NCBI RefSeq assembly: GCF_006516965.1
Contig: NZ_VHLH01000034.1
Coordinates: 1-41,861, forward strand
Reading direction: 5' to 3'
Origin: Pararhizobium mangrovi
Lineage (GTDB): Bacteria > Pseudomonadota > Alphaproteobacteria > Rhizobiales > Rhizobiaceae
Length of the DNA stretch: 41,861 nucleotides
The stretch's first letter is position 1. Each line of letters opens with the position of its first letter. The notes beneath the pieces are model-generated. The model did not search any database. It was not told the origin of the DNA and saw nothing but the letters and a program-made list of their open reading frames with translations. Made by a program: the position numbers and the translations under genes. Below are positions 35,270 through 41,861 of this stretch, in pieces.

Positions 35270-36304
35270 TCAGGTCGTCTCCTCGGTCTTTGTTATCGTG
35301 GCGGATGTCTCGCGGGCGCGGGCCCGGTCGACGCCGCGAACGGCCCAGCAGGCGACCGCGTGTCCGGGTTCGACCTCGACGGTTTCCGGATCCGCTTCCC
35401 GGCACAGGTCGAAGGCGCGCGGGCACCGGTTGCGGAAGCGGCAGCCGGAGGGAAGGTGCGTCGGATCGGGCGGGTCGCCGAGCTTCGGTGCCGGGTCGTC
35501 GCGATGGGCGAGATCCATCGACGGCACGGATTCGAGCAGTGCGTGCGTATAGGGGTGCAGCGGATTGTCGAACAGGCGACGCCTCGACGTGATCTCCACG
35601 ATGCGCCCGTAATACATTACGGCCACACGATCGGCGATGTATTCGACGACCGCGAGATTGTGCGAAACGAAGAGAAGCGCCAGATCGAATTCGCCGCGCA
35701 GATCCTTCAAAAGGTTGAGGATCTGCGCCTGCACCGAGACGTCGAGTGCTGAAACCGGTTCGTCGCAGACGATGAGCTGCGGCTGGAGAACGAGCGCACG
35801 TGCGATGCCGATGCGCTGCAACTGGCCGCCGGAAAGCTCGTGCGGATAGCGCGCGCGGTGCTCCGGGCCGAGCCCCACCTTGCGAAAAATCTCGGCGACC
35901 GCTTCGTCGCGCTCACGCGGACGGAACAGGCGCTGGATATCGAGCGCCATGCGCACCGACGCGCCGACGCTTCGGCGGGGATCGAAGCTCGTGCGCGGGT
36001 TCTGGAAGATGAACTGCCCGAAGCGGCGCTGCTGCTTCAGTTCGTCGTCGCTCAGCCTCGCGAAATCATAGCCGCGGAAGCGGACCGTGCCTTCGGCTGC
36101 GGGTTCCAACGCGACGACAGCGCGACCGAGCGTGCTTTTCCCGCATCCCGACTCTCCGACGAGCCCGAGCGTCTCGCCGTTTTCCAGCGTGAAGTCGACA
36201 CCGTCGACCGCGCTCACATGGCCGGTCGGCCGCCCGAAAACGTCCCGGCTGACCGGGTAGCGGACGTGCAGCCCTTCGACGTCCAGTAGTGGTGGCGTCG
36301 TCAT
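35270..36304 (-). CDS. Dipeptide/oligopeptide ABC transporter ATPase (DppF-like)
   Basis: The 344-residue ATPase powers the peptide importer from the cytoplasmic side. Walker A GESGCGKST (50-58), signature LSGGQ (157-161), Walker B LIVCDEP (177-183) and an H-loop in LLFVSHNLAVV are present. The C-terminal OppD/F extension contains the CRFRNRC cysteine segment typical of this family. Its ATG overlaps the stop of the upstream ATPase gene by four bases (ATGA), implying coupled translation. Confidence 0.94.
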   Translation of the reverse strand: MTTPPLLDVEGLHVRYPVSRDVFGRPTGHVSAVDGVDFTLENGETLGLVGESGCGKSTLGRAVVALEPAAEGTVRFRGYDFARLSDDELKQQRRFGQFIFQNPRTSFDPRRSVGASVRMALDIQRLFRPRERDEAVAEIFRKVGLGPEHRARYPHELSGGQLQRIGIARALVLQPQLIVCDEPVSALDVSVQAQILNLLKDLRGEFDLALLFVSHNLAVVEYIADRVAVMYYGRIVEITSRRRLFDNPLHPYTHALLESVPSMDLAHRDDPAPKLGDPPDPTHLPSGCRFRNRCPRAFDLCREADPETVEVEPGHAVACWAVRGVDRARARETSATITKTEETT

Positions 36305-37380
36305 CGAACGATCTCCCGCTCCGGCGCCGCCGCGTTCGTTCTATTCGCAGTCCTCATCTCCGGCAGACCCCAGCAGCGGACCGCATGGCGCTCCGCGGAC
36401 TGGACGAAGGGAGGCATCTCGCGGTCGCACCGGTCGAGCTCCAGTTCCTTGCGAAGACCGCATCGGGGTGCGAACGGGCAGCCGGGAATCGGCCGGGCGA
36501 GGTTCGGGATGCTGCCGGGGATATCGCGCAGGCGCTCGCCTTCGCTGCTTCGAAGGCGCGGCGCGGCGTCCATCAAACCGCGTGTATATGGGTGGCGCGG
36601 GCTTTCGAGAATGCCGCCGACCGAGCCGGTTTCGACGATATTACCCGCATACATGACCGCCACTCGATCGGCGAGTTTCGCGATCACGCCGAGATCGTGC
36701 GTAACGAAGAGCAGCGATGTGCCGTGCGTGCGGCAACTGTCGCGCAGGAGTTCGAGGATCTGTGCCTGGATCGTCACGTCGAGCGCGGTCGTCGGCTCGT
36801 CGGCGATCAGCAGTTTGGGACGCAGGGCAAGCGCGATCGCGATCATCACGCGCTGCGCCTGGCCGCCGGAAACCTGGTGCGGATAGGCGCGTGCCTTGCT
36901 TTCCGGAGATGGAATGCCGACCGAGCGGAGAAGCTGGACGGCCTCATCCCATGCGGCTCTGCGGCCGAGCCCTTTCTTCAGGCGCAGCGGCTCGGCGACC
37001 TGCCAGCCGATCCGTCGCACCGGGTTCAGGCACCCCTGAGGCTGCTGGAAGACGATGCCGATGTCCCGGCCGCGCCAGCGCGAGAGCGTGCGCGTGTTCA
37101 TCGCCAGTACGTCGCGTCCGTCGAAGACGATCTCGCCGGCCGCGATCCGGCCGGGCGGGCGGATCAGCCGGAGGATCGAACTGGCAAGGACGGACTTGCC
37201 CGAGCCGGATTCTCCCACGAGACCGAGAATCTCGCCACGTGCGATCGAGAGATCGACGCCGCGTACGGCACGCACCGTCCGGTCGCCGGTGCCGAACTCC
37301 GTTCGAAGGCCACGAATGGCGAGAAGGTCGTCGGCGGAACCAGCCGTGCCATGCCGATCGTCGTGCGTTGTCGTGACCAT
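36301..37380 (-). CDS. Dipeptide/oligopeptide ABC transporter ATPase (DppD-like)
   Basis: The 359-residue ATPase is the partner of the DppF-like subunit; the pair forms the heterodimeric motor. Walker A GESGSGKS (56-63), signature VSGGQ (170-174), Walker B LLIADEP (190-196) and H-loop in LLFVTHDLGV are present. The C-terminal extension holds CPFAPRCGLRKELELDRC, the OppD-type cysteine cluster. The N-terminal 18 residues are polar and variable. The start is 1 base past the stop of the permease gene upstream. All motifs are intact. Confidence 0.94.
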   Translation of the reverse strand: MVTTTHDDRHGTAGSADDLLAIRGLRTEFGTGDRTVRAVRGVDLSIARGEILGLVGESGSGKSVLASSILRLIRPPGRIAAGEIVFDGRDVLAMNTRTLSRWRGRDIGIVFQQPQGCLNPVRRIGWQVAEPLRLKKGLGRRAAWDEAVQLLRSVGIPSPESKARAYPHQVSGGQAQRVMIAIALALRPKLLIADEPTTALDVTIQAQILELLRDSCRTHGTSLLFVTHDLGVIAKLADRVAVMYAGNIVETGSVGGILESPRHPYTRGLMDAAPRLRSSEGERLRDIPGSIPNLARPIPGCPFAPRCGLRKELELDRCDREMPPFVQSAERHAVRCWGLPEMRTANRTNAAAPEREIVR

Positions 37381-38253
37381 CTATGCGTTCCTCGGATCGA
37401 GAACGTCGCGCAGCCCGTTGCCGAGGATGTTCATCCCGAAGATCGAGATGCAAAGCGCAAGACCCGGTGCCGCGACGGCCCACCATGCGGAAAAGAGGTA
37501 GGTGCGCGAATTGACGAGCATCGCTCCCCATTCGGGTGCGGGTGGTTGCGCGCCGAGGCCGACGAAGGACAAGGCCGAGGCGATCAGCGCCGAAAGAGGC
37601 GTTGCGAAGGCGAGATAGACGATCAGCGGCGACAGGACGTTCGGCAAAATGGTTCCGAAGAGGATCTCGCGGCGGCTTGCGCCGAGTGCGCGCGCGACGG
37701 TGACGTAGTCCTCCTGCCGCACGGTCAGCACCGTGCTTCGTACGAGCCGCGCATAGCCCGGAATGCCGGCGATGCCGACGGCGACCATGCCCGTCCAGAG
37801 GCTCGGACCGGCGACCGCCACCACCACGAGCACCATCAGGATATACGGAAAGGCGAGCAGGATATCGATGAAGCGCATGATGACGCCGTCGACGAGCGGT
37901 GAGCCGGCACCGGCGAGCAGTCCGAGAAGCGTGCCGATCGAGGAGGAGATCGCAGCGGTGACGAGGCAGATCAGCAGGAAGTATCGCGTGCCGTAGATGA
38001 TGCGGCTTGCGAGATCGCGGCCGACCTCGTCGGTTCCGATCCAATGCGCGGCGGACGGTGCGGCCAACCGGTGGATCGGATCGATCTTGAAGGGATCGTA
38101 GGGTGCGATCCAGGGTGCGAAGAGGGCGAGCACGAAGAGGATGAGGAGGATGGTTGCCCCGACGCAGGCGGCCCGGCTTTGCAGCATATGGCCGCCGATC
38201 CGTCGCCAGCGCGGAATAACAGTGATTTCTTCGTCGAAGCCCGCGACCGTCAT
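37381..38253 (-). CDS. Dipeptide/oligopeptide ABC transporter permease (DppC-like)
   Basis: The 290-residue inner-membrane protein has an N-terminal helix (about 28-48), then FAPWIAPYDPF and HWIGTDEVGRDLASRIIYG typical of DppC/OppC. Five more helices follow, and the EAA loop near VARALGASRREILFGTILPN that docks with the ATPases. The ATG at 38253 overlaps the DppB stop as ATGA, which fixes this start; a frame open far upstream is antisense-like run-on inside dppB. It forms the translocation pore with DppB. Confidence 0.93.
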   Translation of the reverse strand: MTVAGFDEEITVIPRWRRIGGHMLQSRAACVGATILLILFVLALFAPWIAPYDPFKIDPIHRLAAPSAAHWIGTDEVGRDLASRIIYGTRYFLLICLVTAAISSSIGTLLGLLAGAGSPLVDGVIMRFIDILLAFPYILMVLVVVAVAGPSLWTGMVAVGIAGIPGYARLVRSTVLTVRQEDYVTVARALGASRREILFGTILPNVLSPLIVYLAFATPLSALIASALSFVGLGAQPPAPEWGAMLVNSRTYLFSAWWAVAAPGLALCISIFGMNILGNGLRDVLDPRNA

Positions 38254-39182
38254 GCCGTCAACTCCACGCGGGGATCGAGCCAGGCATAGAGAAGATCGGC
38301 AACGAGATTGACCATGAGATAGGTCGCGGCGCTGACGAGGATGATCGCCTGCGTGAGGGCGAAGTCCCGCCACTGGATGGCGTTGACCGCGAGTTCGCCG
38401 ATCCCGTGCCAGGAAAAGATCGTCTCGACGATGAAGGCACCGCCGAGGAGATTGCCGATCTGCAGGCCGACGATCGTGAGAACGACGATCAGCGCATTCG
38501 GCAGCGCGTGGCGAATGGTGAGCGCGAGTTCGCTTGCCCCGCGCGCCCGGGCTGCCTGGATGTAGTCGCGCCGCATCACGTCGATCATGCTGCTGCGCGT
38601 GACCTGCGAGAGCGGCGCCGCCTCGATGATCCCGAGCGCGAAGGCCGGCAGGACGATCGCGAGCGGCCCGTGCGGGACGACCGGCAGGATGCGCAGCCAT
38701 ACGGAAAAGACGAGGATCAGGAGAAGCCCGAAAAAGAAGGCCGGCATCGAGATGCCGAAAAGGCCGATCGTCGTCGCCGTGACGTCGAGCCAGGTATTGC
38801 GTTTCGCGGCCGCGACGATCCCGGTCGTGAGCCCGAGGACGAGCGCGATCGCGAGAGCTGCGCCCGTCAGCATGATCGTATTCAGGTAGCGGTATCCGAT
38901 CACCGCGCTCACCGGCTTGTGGAGCCGGACGGATTCGCCGAGGTTCCCGTGCGCGAGATCGCTCAGATAGAACCAGAGCTGACGATACCACGGCAGGTCG
39001 AGATGATACTTCGCCTGCAGTGCCGCGATCGCCTTTTCGGCCGACTTGCCCGAAAGCTGCCCCTGATACATGGCCGTGACCGCATCGGTCGGGATCAGCG
39101 CCTTCATCAGGAACGTCACCAGAAGGATACCGAGGATGACCGGAACCAGGAGCAGCAGGCGCCGCCCGACATATTGGGCCAT
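38250..39182 (-). CDS. Dipeptide/oligopeptide ABC transporter permease (DppB-like)
   Basis: The 310-residue permease has the DppB layout: first helix at 7-27 (RRLLLLVPVILGILLVTFLM), a long periplasmic loop with LDLPWYRQLWFYLSDLAHGN and GESVRLHKPV, then five helices. The EAA loop is AARARGASELALTIRHALPN. It starts 6 bases after the binding-protein stop and overlaps the next permease gene by four bases. Together they form a six-protein importer with the two ATPases and binding protein. Confidence 0.93.
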   Translation of the reverse strand: MAQYVGRRLLLLVPVILGILLVTFLMKALIPTDAVTAMYQGQLSGKSAEKAIAALQAKYHLDLPWYRQLWFYLSDLAHGNLGESVRLHKPVSAVIGYRYLNTIMLTGAALAIALVLGLTTGIVAAAKRNTWLDVTATTIGLFGISMPAFFFGLLLILVFSVWLRILPVVPHGPLAIVLPAFALGIIEAAPLSQVTRSSMIDVMRRDYIQAARARGASELALTIRHALPNALIVVLTIVGLQIGNLLGGAFIVETIFSWHGIGELAVNAIQWRDFALTQAIILVSAATYLMVNLVADLLYAWLDPRVELTA

Positions 39183-39188
39183 CGGGTC

Positions 39189-40766
39189 CTACGCCGCGAT
39201 GTCGAGGTCGGCGGAGTAGAGCCGCCCAGTGAAGTCGAGGCGGTAGTTCTCAAGCTCCTCGCGAACGACGGTGATCGGCCAGTCGGTGATCAGCGGCACG
39301 ATCCTACGATCCTCCAGGATCGCCTTCTGCGCGTCGCTGACATACTGCATCCGCTTCTTCGTATCGAGCGTGGTGTCCGCCTTGTCGAGCGGCTCGTCGA
39401 TCGACGGATCGGCCCGCAGAAGCTGGCGATGGCCGGGCGAACGGAAAAGCTGCGACATCACGTTCGGGTCCGGCCACGTCCAGCGATTGAGGTCCATGTC
39501 CCAGGTCGGCTTCAGGAGCCGTGGATAGAACGATCCCCAGTCAGACGTGCTGACGTCGACCTTGACGCCGACATCGGCGAAGTTCGCCTGGATCACCGCG
39601 AGGGCACGCTCCGTCGTGCTGCCGGCGTAGCTCAGCACCGAGAACTGCGCCTTCTTGCCGTCCTTGGCGCGCACGCCCCCGTCTTCCTTCCATCCGGCGG
39701 CGTCGAGCAGGCTCTTCGCCTTTTCCGGATCGTAGGGGGTGCCGTATTTCTGGGCGACGCTGTCGTCGTAGCCCGGAATGCCGCGCGACAGCGGGCCGAG
39801 CGCGATCTTGCCGTTTCCGCCGTAAGCGGCTGCCAGAACCGATTCGCGATCGATCGCGTAGCTCAGTGCGTCACGAAAATCGTGATCGTTGAAGGGCGGC
39901 TTCTTGTAGTCGAACTCCAGGAACATCAGGTTCTTGGCGTTCTTGTCCGTCGTGATCTCGAATTGCGGATCGCCCTTCAGCGGAAGGATGGCATCGGCCG
40001 TTAGTTCGGCCGCCTGCAACTCGCCGGTCTGTAGCGCCGAGGTCACCACGCCTTCCTCGGCGAGCACGTCGAGAACGACGCCGTCGAGGTGTGCCGGGCC
40101 CTGGTTCTTCGCATCGGGGCGGTACTGTTTGAAATCCGGGAACCGCTTGAGTTCGATCCGCGTGCCCGGCACCCAGTTGTCGAACATGAACGGTCCGGTT
40201 CCGACCGGGTTGCGCGCGTAGGAATCGCCTTCCTTCTTCACCGCCGTCGGCGAATTGAAGCCGAAATACGAAAGGGCCATGAGATTGATGAACGGCGCGA
40301 AAGGCTTGGAGAAATGGAAGACGACCGTTTCACCGTCGGGCGCCTCGACCTTCGACAGTGGCTCGATCATGCCCTTGGACGGCGAGGCGGACTGCGGGTC
40401 CATGATCGTGTCGAAGTGGAACTTGACGGCCGCCGCATCGAACTTGGTACCGTCGTGGAAAGTCTTTCCGTCCTTCAGCTTGAAAGTGACCGTCTTGCCG
40501 TCGTCGGCGACGTTCCACGATTTGGCGAGCCAGGGCTGCGCCTTGCCGTCCTCGTCCAGATAGACGAGCGACTCGACAAGGTAGTTGCCAAGCACGTCGC
40601 TGACGACGAGCGAGATGCTCTGGACGTTGTAGAGCCCTTCCGGATCGATGGTGAGGCGCATATGCGCCACCTTTCCGGACTGGGCGAGAGCGGGCACGAT
40701 ACCGGTTAACGCGAGCGCACCGAACACGGCCGTGGACCCGAGGAGGAATTGGCGGCGATCTAGCAT
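39189..40766 (-). CDS. Dipeptide/oligopeptide ABC transporter binding protein, Tat-exported
   Basis: The 525-residue SBP family 5 (cluster C) protein captures the substrate in the periplasm. Its leader LDRRQFLLGSTAVFGALAL with twin arginine and Phe-Leu is a Tat signal, with cleavage after PALAQ (about residue 29). The mature part shows AKSWNVADDGKTVTFKLKDG (the family PF00496 signature), GTGPFMFDNWVPG, and FRDALSYAIDRE. The ATG at 40766 is chosen because aagggga precedes it; a frame start at 40820 would bury the signal. It is the first gene of the operon, divergent from tetR. Peptides, opines or nickel complexes are possible ligands; the hydrolases downstream favour peptide-like ligands. Confidence 0.92.
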   Translation of the reverse strand: MLDRRQFLLGSTAVFGALALTGIVPALAQSGKVAHMRLTIDPEGLYNVQSISLVVSDVLGNYLVESLVYLDEDGKAQPWLAKSWNVADDGKTVTFKLKDGKTFHDGTKFDAAAVKFHFDTIMDPQSASPSKGMIEPLSKVEAPDGETVVFHFSKPFAPFINLMALSYFGFNSPTAVKKEGDSYARNPVGTGPFMFDNWVPGTRIELKRFPDFKQYRPDAKNQGPAHLDGVVLDVLAEEGVVTSALQTGELQAAELTADAILPLKGDPQFEITTDKNAKNLMFLEFDYKKPPFNDHDFRDALSYAIDRESVLAAAYGGNGKIALGPLSRGIPGYDDSVAQKYGTPYDPEKAKSLLDAAGWKEDGGVRAKDGKKAQFSVLSYAGSTTERALAVIQANFADVGVKVDVSTSDWGSFYPRLLKPTWDMDLNRWTWPDPNVMSQLFRSPGHRQLLRADPSIDEPLDKADTTLDTKKRMQYVSDAQKAILEDRRIVPLITDWPITVVREELENYRLDFTGRLYSADLDIAA

Positions 40767-40842
40767 CGAAGTTCCCCTTTTTTGAGTGAGGGCGATGGCG
40801 TGCGCGTCAATGAGTTCCATCCGCAGGTCGCGCCCTAATCCG

Positions 40843-40908
40843 AATGATCGCTCGTGTTCATTTCGTATTCAAGCCCAAATTTTGTGCAGTTGATTTTGTC
40901 GCTCGTGT
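40843..40908. promoter_or_regulatory. Repeats in the TetR-transporter control region
   Basis: The 10-base word tcgctcgtgt occurs at 40848-40857 and again at 40899-40908, 51 bases apart (about five helical turns). The first copy lies inside an inverted pair aatga (40843-40847) / tcatt (40858-40862). They sit in the 172 bases between the divergent genes, so they are candidate TetR-family binding sites, though neither is a strong palindrome. Confidence 0.4.
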
Positions 40909-40938
40909 CGGGCATCGCGTGGGTCACAGGAGAACGCC

Positions 40939-41556
40939 ATGGTTGCCAAGACCACGCCGACCAAGCGCCGCCCCGTTCAGGTGCGCTCCCGCAAGGTCAA
41001 GGCCCGCATCAAAGATGCCGCACACGAGGTGATGCGCCAGCGCGGGATCAGGGGAATCACGACGAATGCGATCGCGGAAGAGTCCGGCGTGCGCATCGGC
41101 TCGATCTATGATTACTTCCCGAACAAGGAGGCGATCATTGCCGAGATCTACGAGGAAAAGCTCGAAATGGTGCGCGCCTTCCTCGAAAAAGGCGCCGAAC
41201 AGATCACGCTTGAAACGTGGCGCGAGGGCATCGACAGGCTCGTTCGCGATACCTGGAGCTACCAGCTGGGAATCGGCCTCGATCGCACCATCGTCGACGC
41301 ATCCTATTACTACGAGGACCTTCTGTGCATCGCCCGCGATCACTCGCGCATGTTCGCGATGACCTATGTCCGCCTTCTTCAACGCCTGGGTTCACGCTGG
41401 AAAAAGGCCGCGCTCTTCGATCTCGGTATCAGCCTTTACACGCTCGTCAACGCGACCTGGAGCTATTGGCGCCTCACCGAAACCGACGACAACGTTGCGA
41501 TCGATCGGCAGGTTGCGCTCACAGTAGCCTTGGTCGAAAAGGCAATCGCTTCATAA
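40939..41556 (+). CDS. TetR family transcriptional regulator
   Basis: The 205-residue regulator has a basic N-tail, then a TetR helix-turn-helix (RGITTNAIAEESGVRIGSIY, 38-57, followed by DYFPNKEAIIAEIY). The C-terminal all-helical ligand domain contains a YYYEDLL segment and a TetR_C-like ending. An excellent ribosome site (aggaga) precedes the ATG. It diverges from the peptide-transporter operon and most likely controls it, being released by a peptide or product ligand (inference). It is the last complete gene before the putative island boundary. Confidence 0.92.
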   Translation: MVAKTTPTKRRPVQVRSRKVKARIKDAAHEVMRQRGIRGITTNAIAEESGVRIGSIYDYFPNKEAIIAEIYEEKLEMVRAFLEKGAEQITLETWREGIDRLVRDTWSYQLGIGLDRTIVDASYYYEDLLCIARDHSRMFAMTYVRLLQRLGSRWKKAALFDLGISLYTLVNATWSYWRLTETDDNVAIDRQVALTVALVEKAIAS

Positions 41557-41641
41557 CGGTGGCGTCGCAGGCAGTTGCGGAGGACTGGAAGGGCAGCGCG
41601 CAGAACCTAACCCTCAATGACGGAAACTTAACGAAGCAAAA

Positions 41642-41655
41642 TGGCGGAGAGGGTG
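41642..41655 (-). other. Candidate attachment site: fragment of tRNA-Ser 3' end
   Basis: On the minus strand these 14 bases read CACCCTCTCCGCCA, which is the acceptor-stem end and CCA of a bacterial serine tRNA. The rest of a tRNA is absent: the T-loop should continue to the right (as ggattcgaa on the plus strand) but does not. A lone tRNA 3' end 158 bases before an integrase start is what an attachment-site duplication leaves. The intact tRNA-Ser would then lie at the far right end of the element, beyond the window. Confidence 0.6.
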
Positions 41656-41813
41656 ACAGCCCGACGAGCGGCCAGCCTAGTCCAGACACGTCTAATTAAC
41701 GCTTTGATTTCAGTATCATGTTTTTGAACCCTTGACCAGCGCCATCCATTGCAATTCGTTGAAATCCACATCACGATGATGGTCGAAATGTGGGGCGGCA
41801 AGTTGGGCTACCG

Positions 41814-41861
41814 GTGAAAACAAAAGGCAAACATCCCGAAAAAGCCCTGACGGCCATGGCG
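41814..41861 (+). CDS. Tyrosine integrase, N-terminal 16 codons (runs off the window)
   Basis: The last 16 codons read VKTKGKHPEKALTAMA, the opening of phage/island tyrosine recombinases with the DUF4102 arm-binding domain, which commonly start near GKHPEKALTA. The catalytic part is outside the window. The GTG at 41814 is the simplest start; a GTG at 41790 is also in frame. A 13-codon frame starting at 41776 ends in a TGA overlapping the GTG and could be a coupling leader. The tRNA-Ser fragment upstream supports an integrative element. Confidence 0.68.
   Translation, partial: MKTKGKHPEKALTAMA

Noticed and set aside
33682-35592. Open frame of 636 codons antisense to the serine hydrolase
   Set aside because: The serine hydrolase has intact SxxK, YSN and HAG motifs and an operon setting; the opposite frame has none.
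36289-37902. Open frame of 537 codons antisense to the ATPase genes
   Set aside because: It crosses two well-defined genes and shows no domain.
41642-41715. Complete tRNA-Ser gene on the minus strand
   Set aside because: Only the last 14 bases match; the T-loop, anticodon arm and 5' acceptor strand are absent.

Overview
The window is GC-rich alphaproteobacterial DNA, most likely from the order Hyphomicrobiales (Rhizobiales). The signs are a glycyl-tRNA synthetase of the alpha2beta2 type, a DUF6101 gene beside ubiA, a secreted HPE1-like protein, an Irr-type iron control element in front of mbfA, a CtrA box, and an intergenic mosaic repeat of the kind common in rhizobia. Genus cannot be resolved from the sequence alone.

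Positions 1-20000 are mostly housekeeping. glyQ-glyS run forward. They are followed by a secreted small protein and purD on the minus strand, then ubiA forward. A long minus-strand series follows (read right to left): dxs, tlyA, an RlmD/TrmA-like RNA methyltransferase, a Sua5/TsaC-type protein, a GlcD/D2HGDH-like FAD dehydrogenase, an ABM-like protein and DUF6101. Next come the ribosomal genes rpmI-rplT and infC (minus), which here are separated by an old yellow enzyme and a small lipoprotein gene on the plus strand. infC starts at ATT. An alpha/beta hydrolase and a CtrA-box-preceded transglutaminase-like cysteine peptidase complete this part.

Positions 20000-26400 hold a beta-hydroxyacid dehydrogenase, the membrane ferritin mbfA with a near-perfect Irr box, an NhaP-type antiporter, and a MarR regulator divergent from a flavin aromatic hydroxylase. 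Behind the hydroxylase lies a small membrane protein that looks frameshifted.

Positions 26500-41560 are accessory catabolism. Cassette A is a LacI regulator divergent from an operon of a polar-amino-acid binding protein, a single-chain permease/ATPase fusion, a Gfo/Idh/MocA dehydrogenase and a DAO-family FAD oxidase. A 22-bp perfect palindrome lies just downstream of a promoter-like sequence in the divergent region. The mix of amino-acid uptake with sugar-type and amine-type oxidoreductases suggests breakdown of an amino acid-sugar conjugate or an unusual amino acid (inference). Cassette B is a seven-gene minus-strand operon: a Tat-exported dipeptide/oligopeptide binding protein, two permeases, two ATPases, an S12-type serine hydrolase and an M20 amidohydrolase. 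A TetR regulator diverges from it. It is a self-contained import-and-hydrolyse system for a peptide or acylated amino acid.

The right edge (from about 41640) appears to be the boundary of an integrated element. A 14-bp match to the 3' end of tRNA-Ser lies just before the start of a tyrosine integrase gene that runs off the window. No complete tRNA, rRNA, CRISPR array or insertion sequence was seen.
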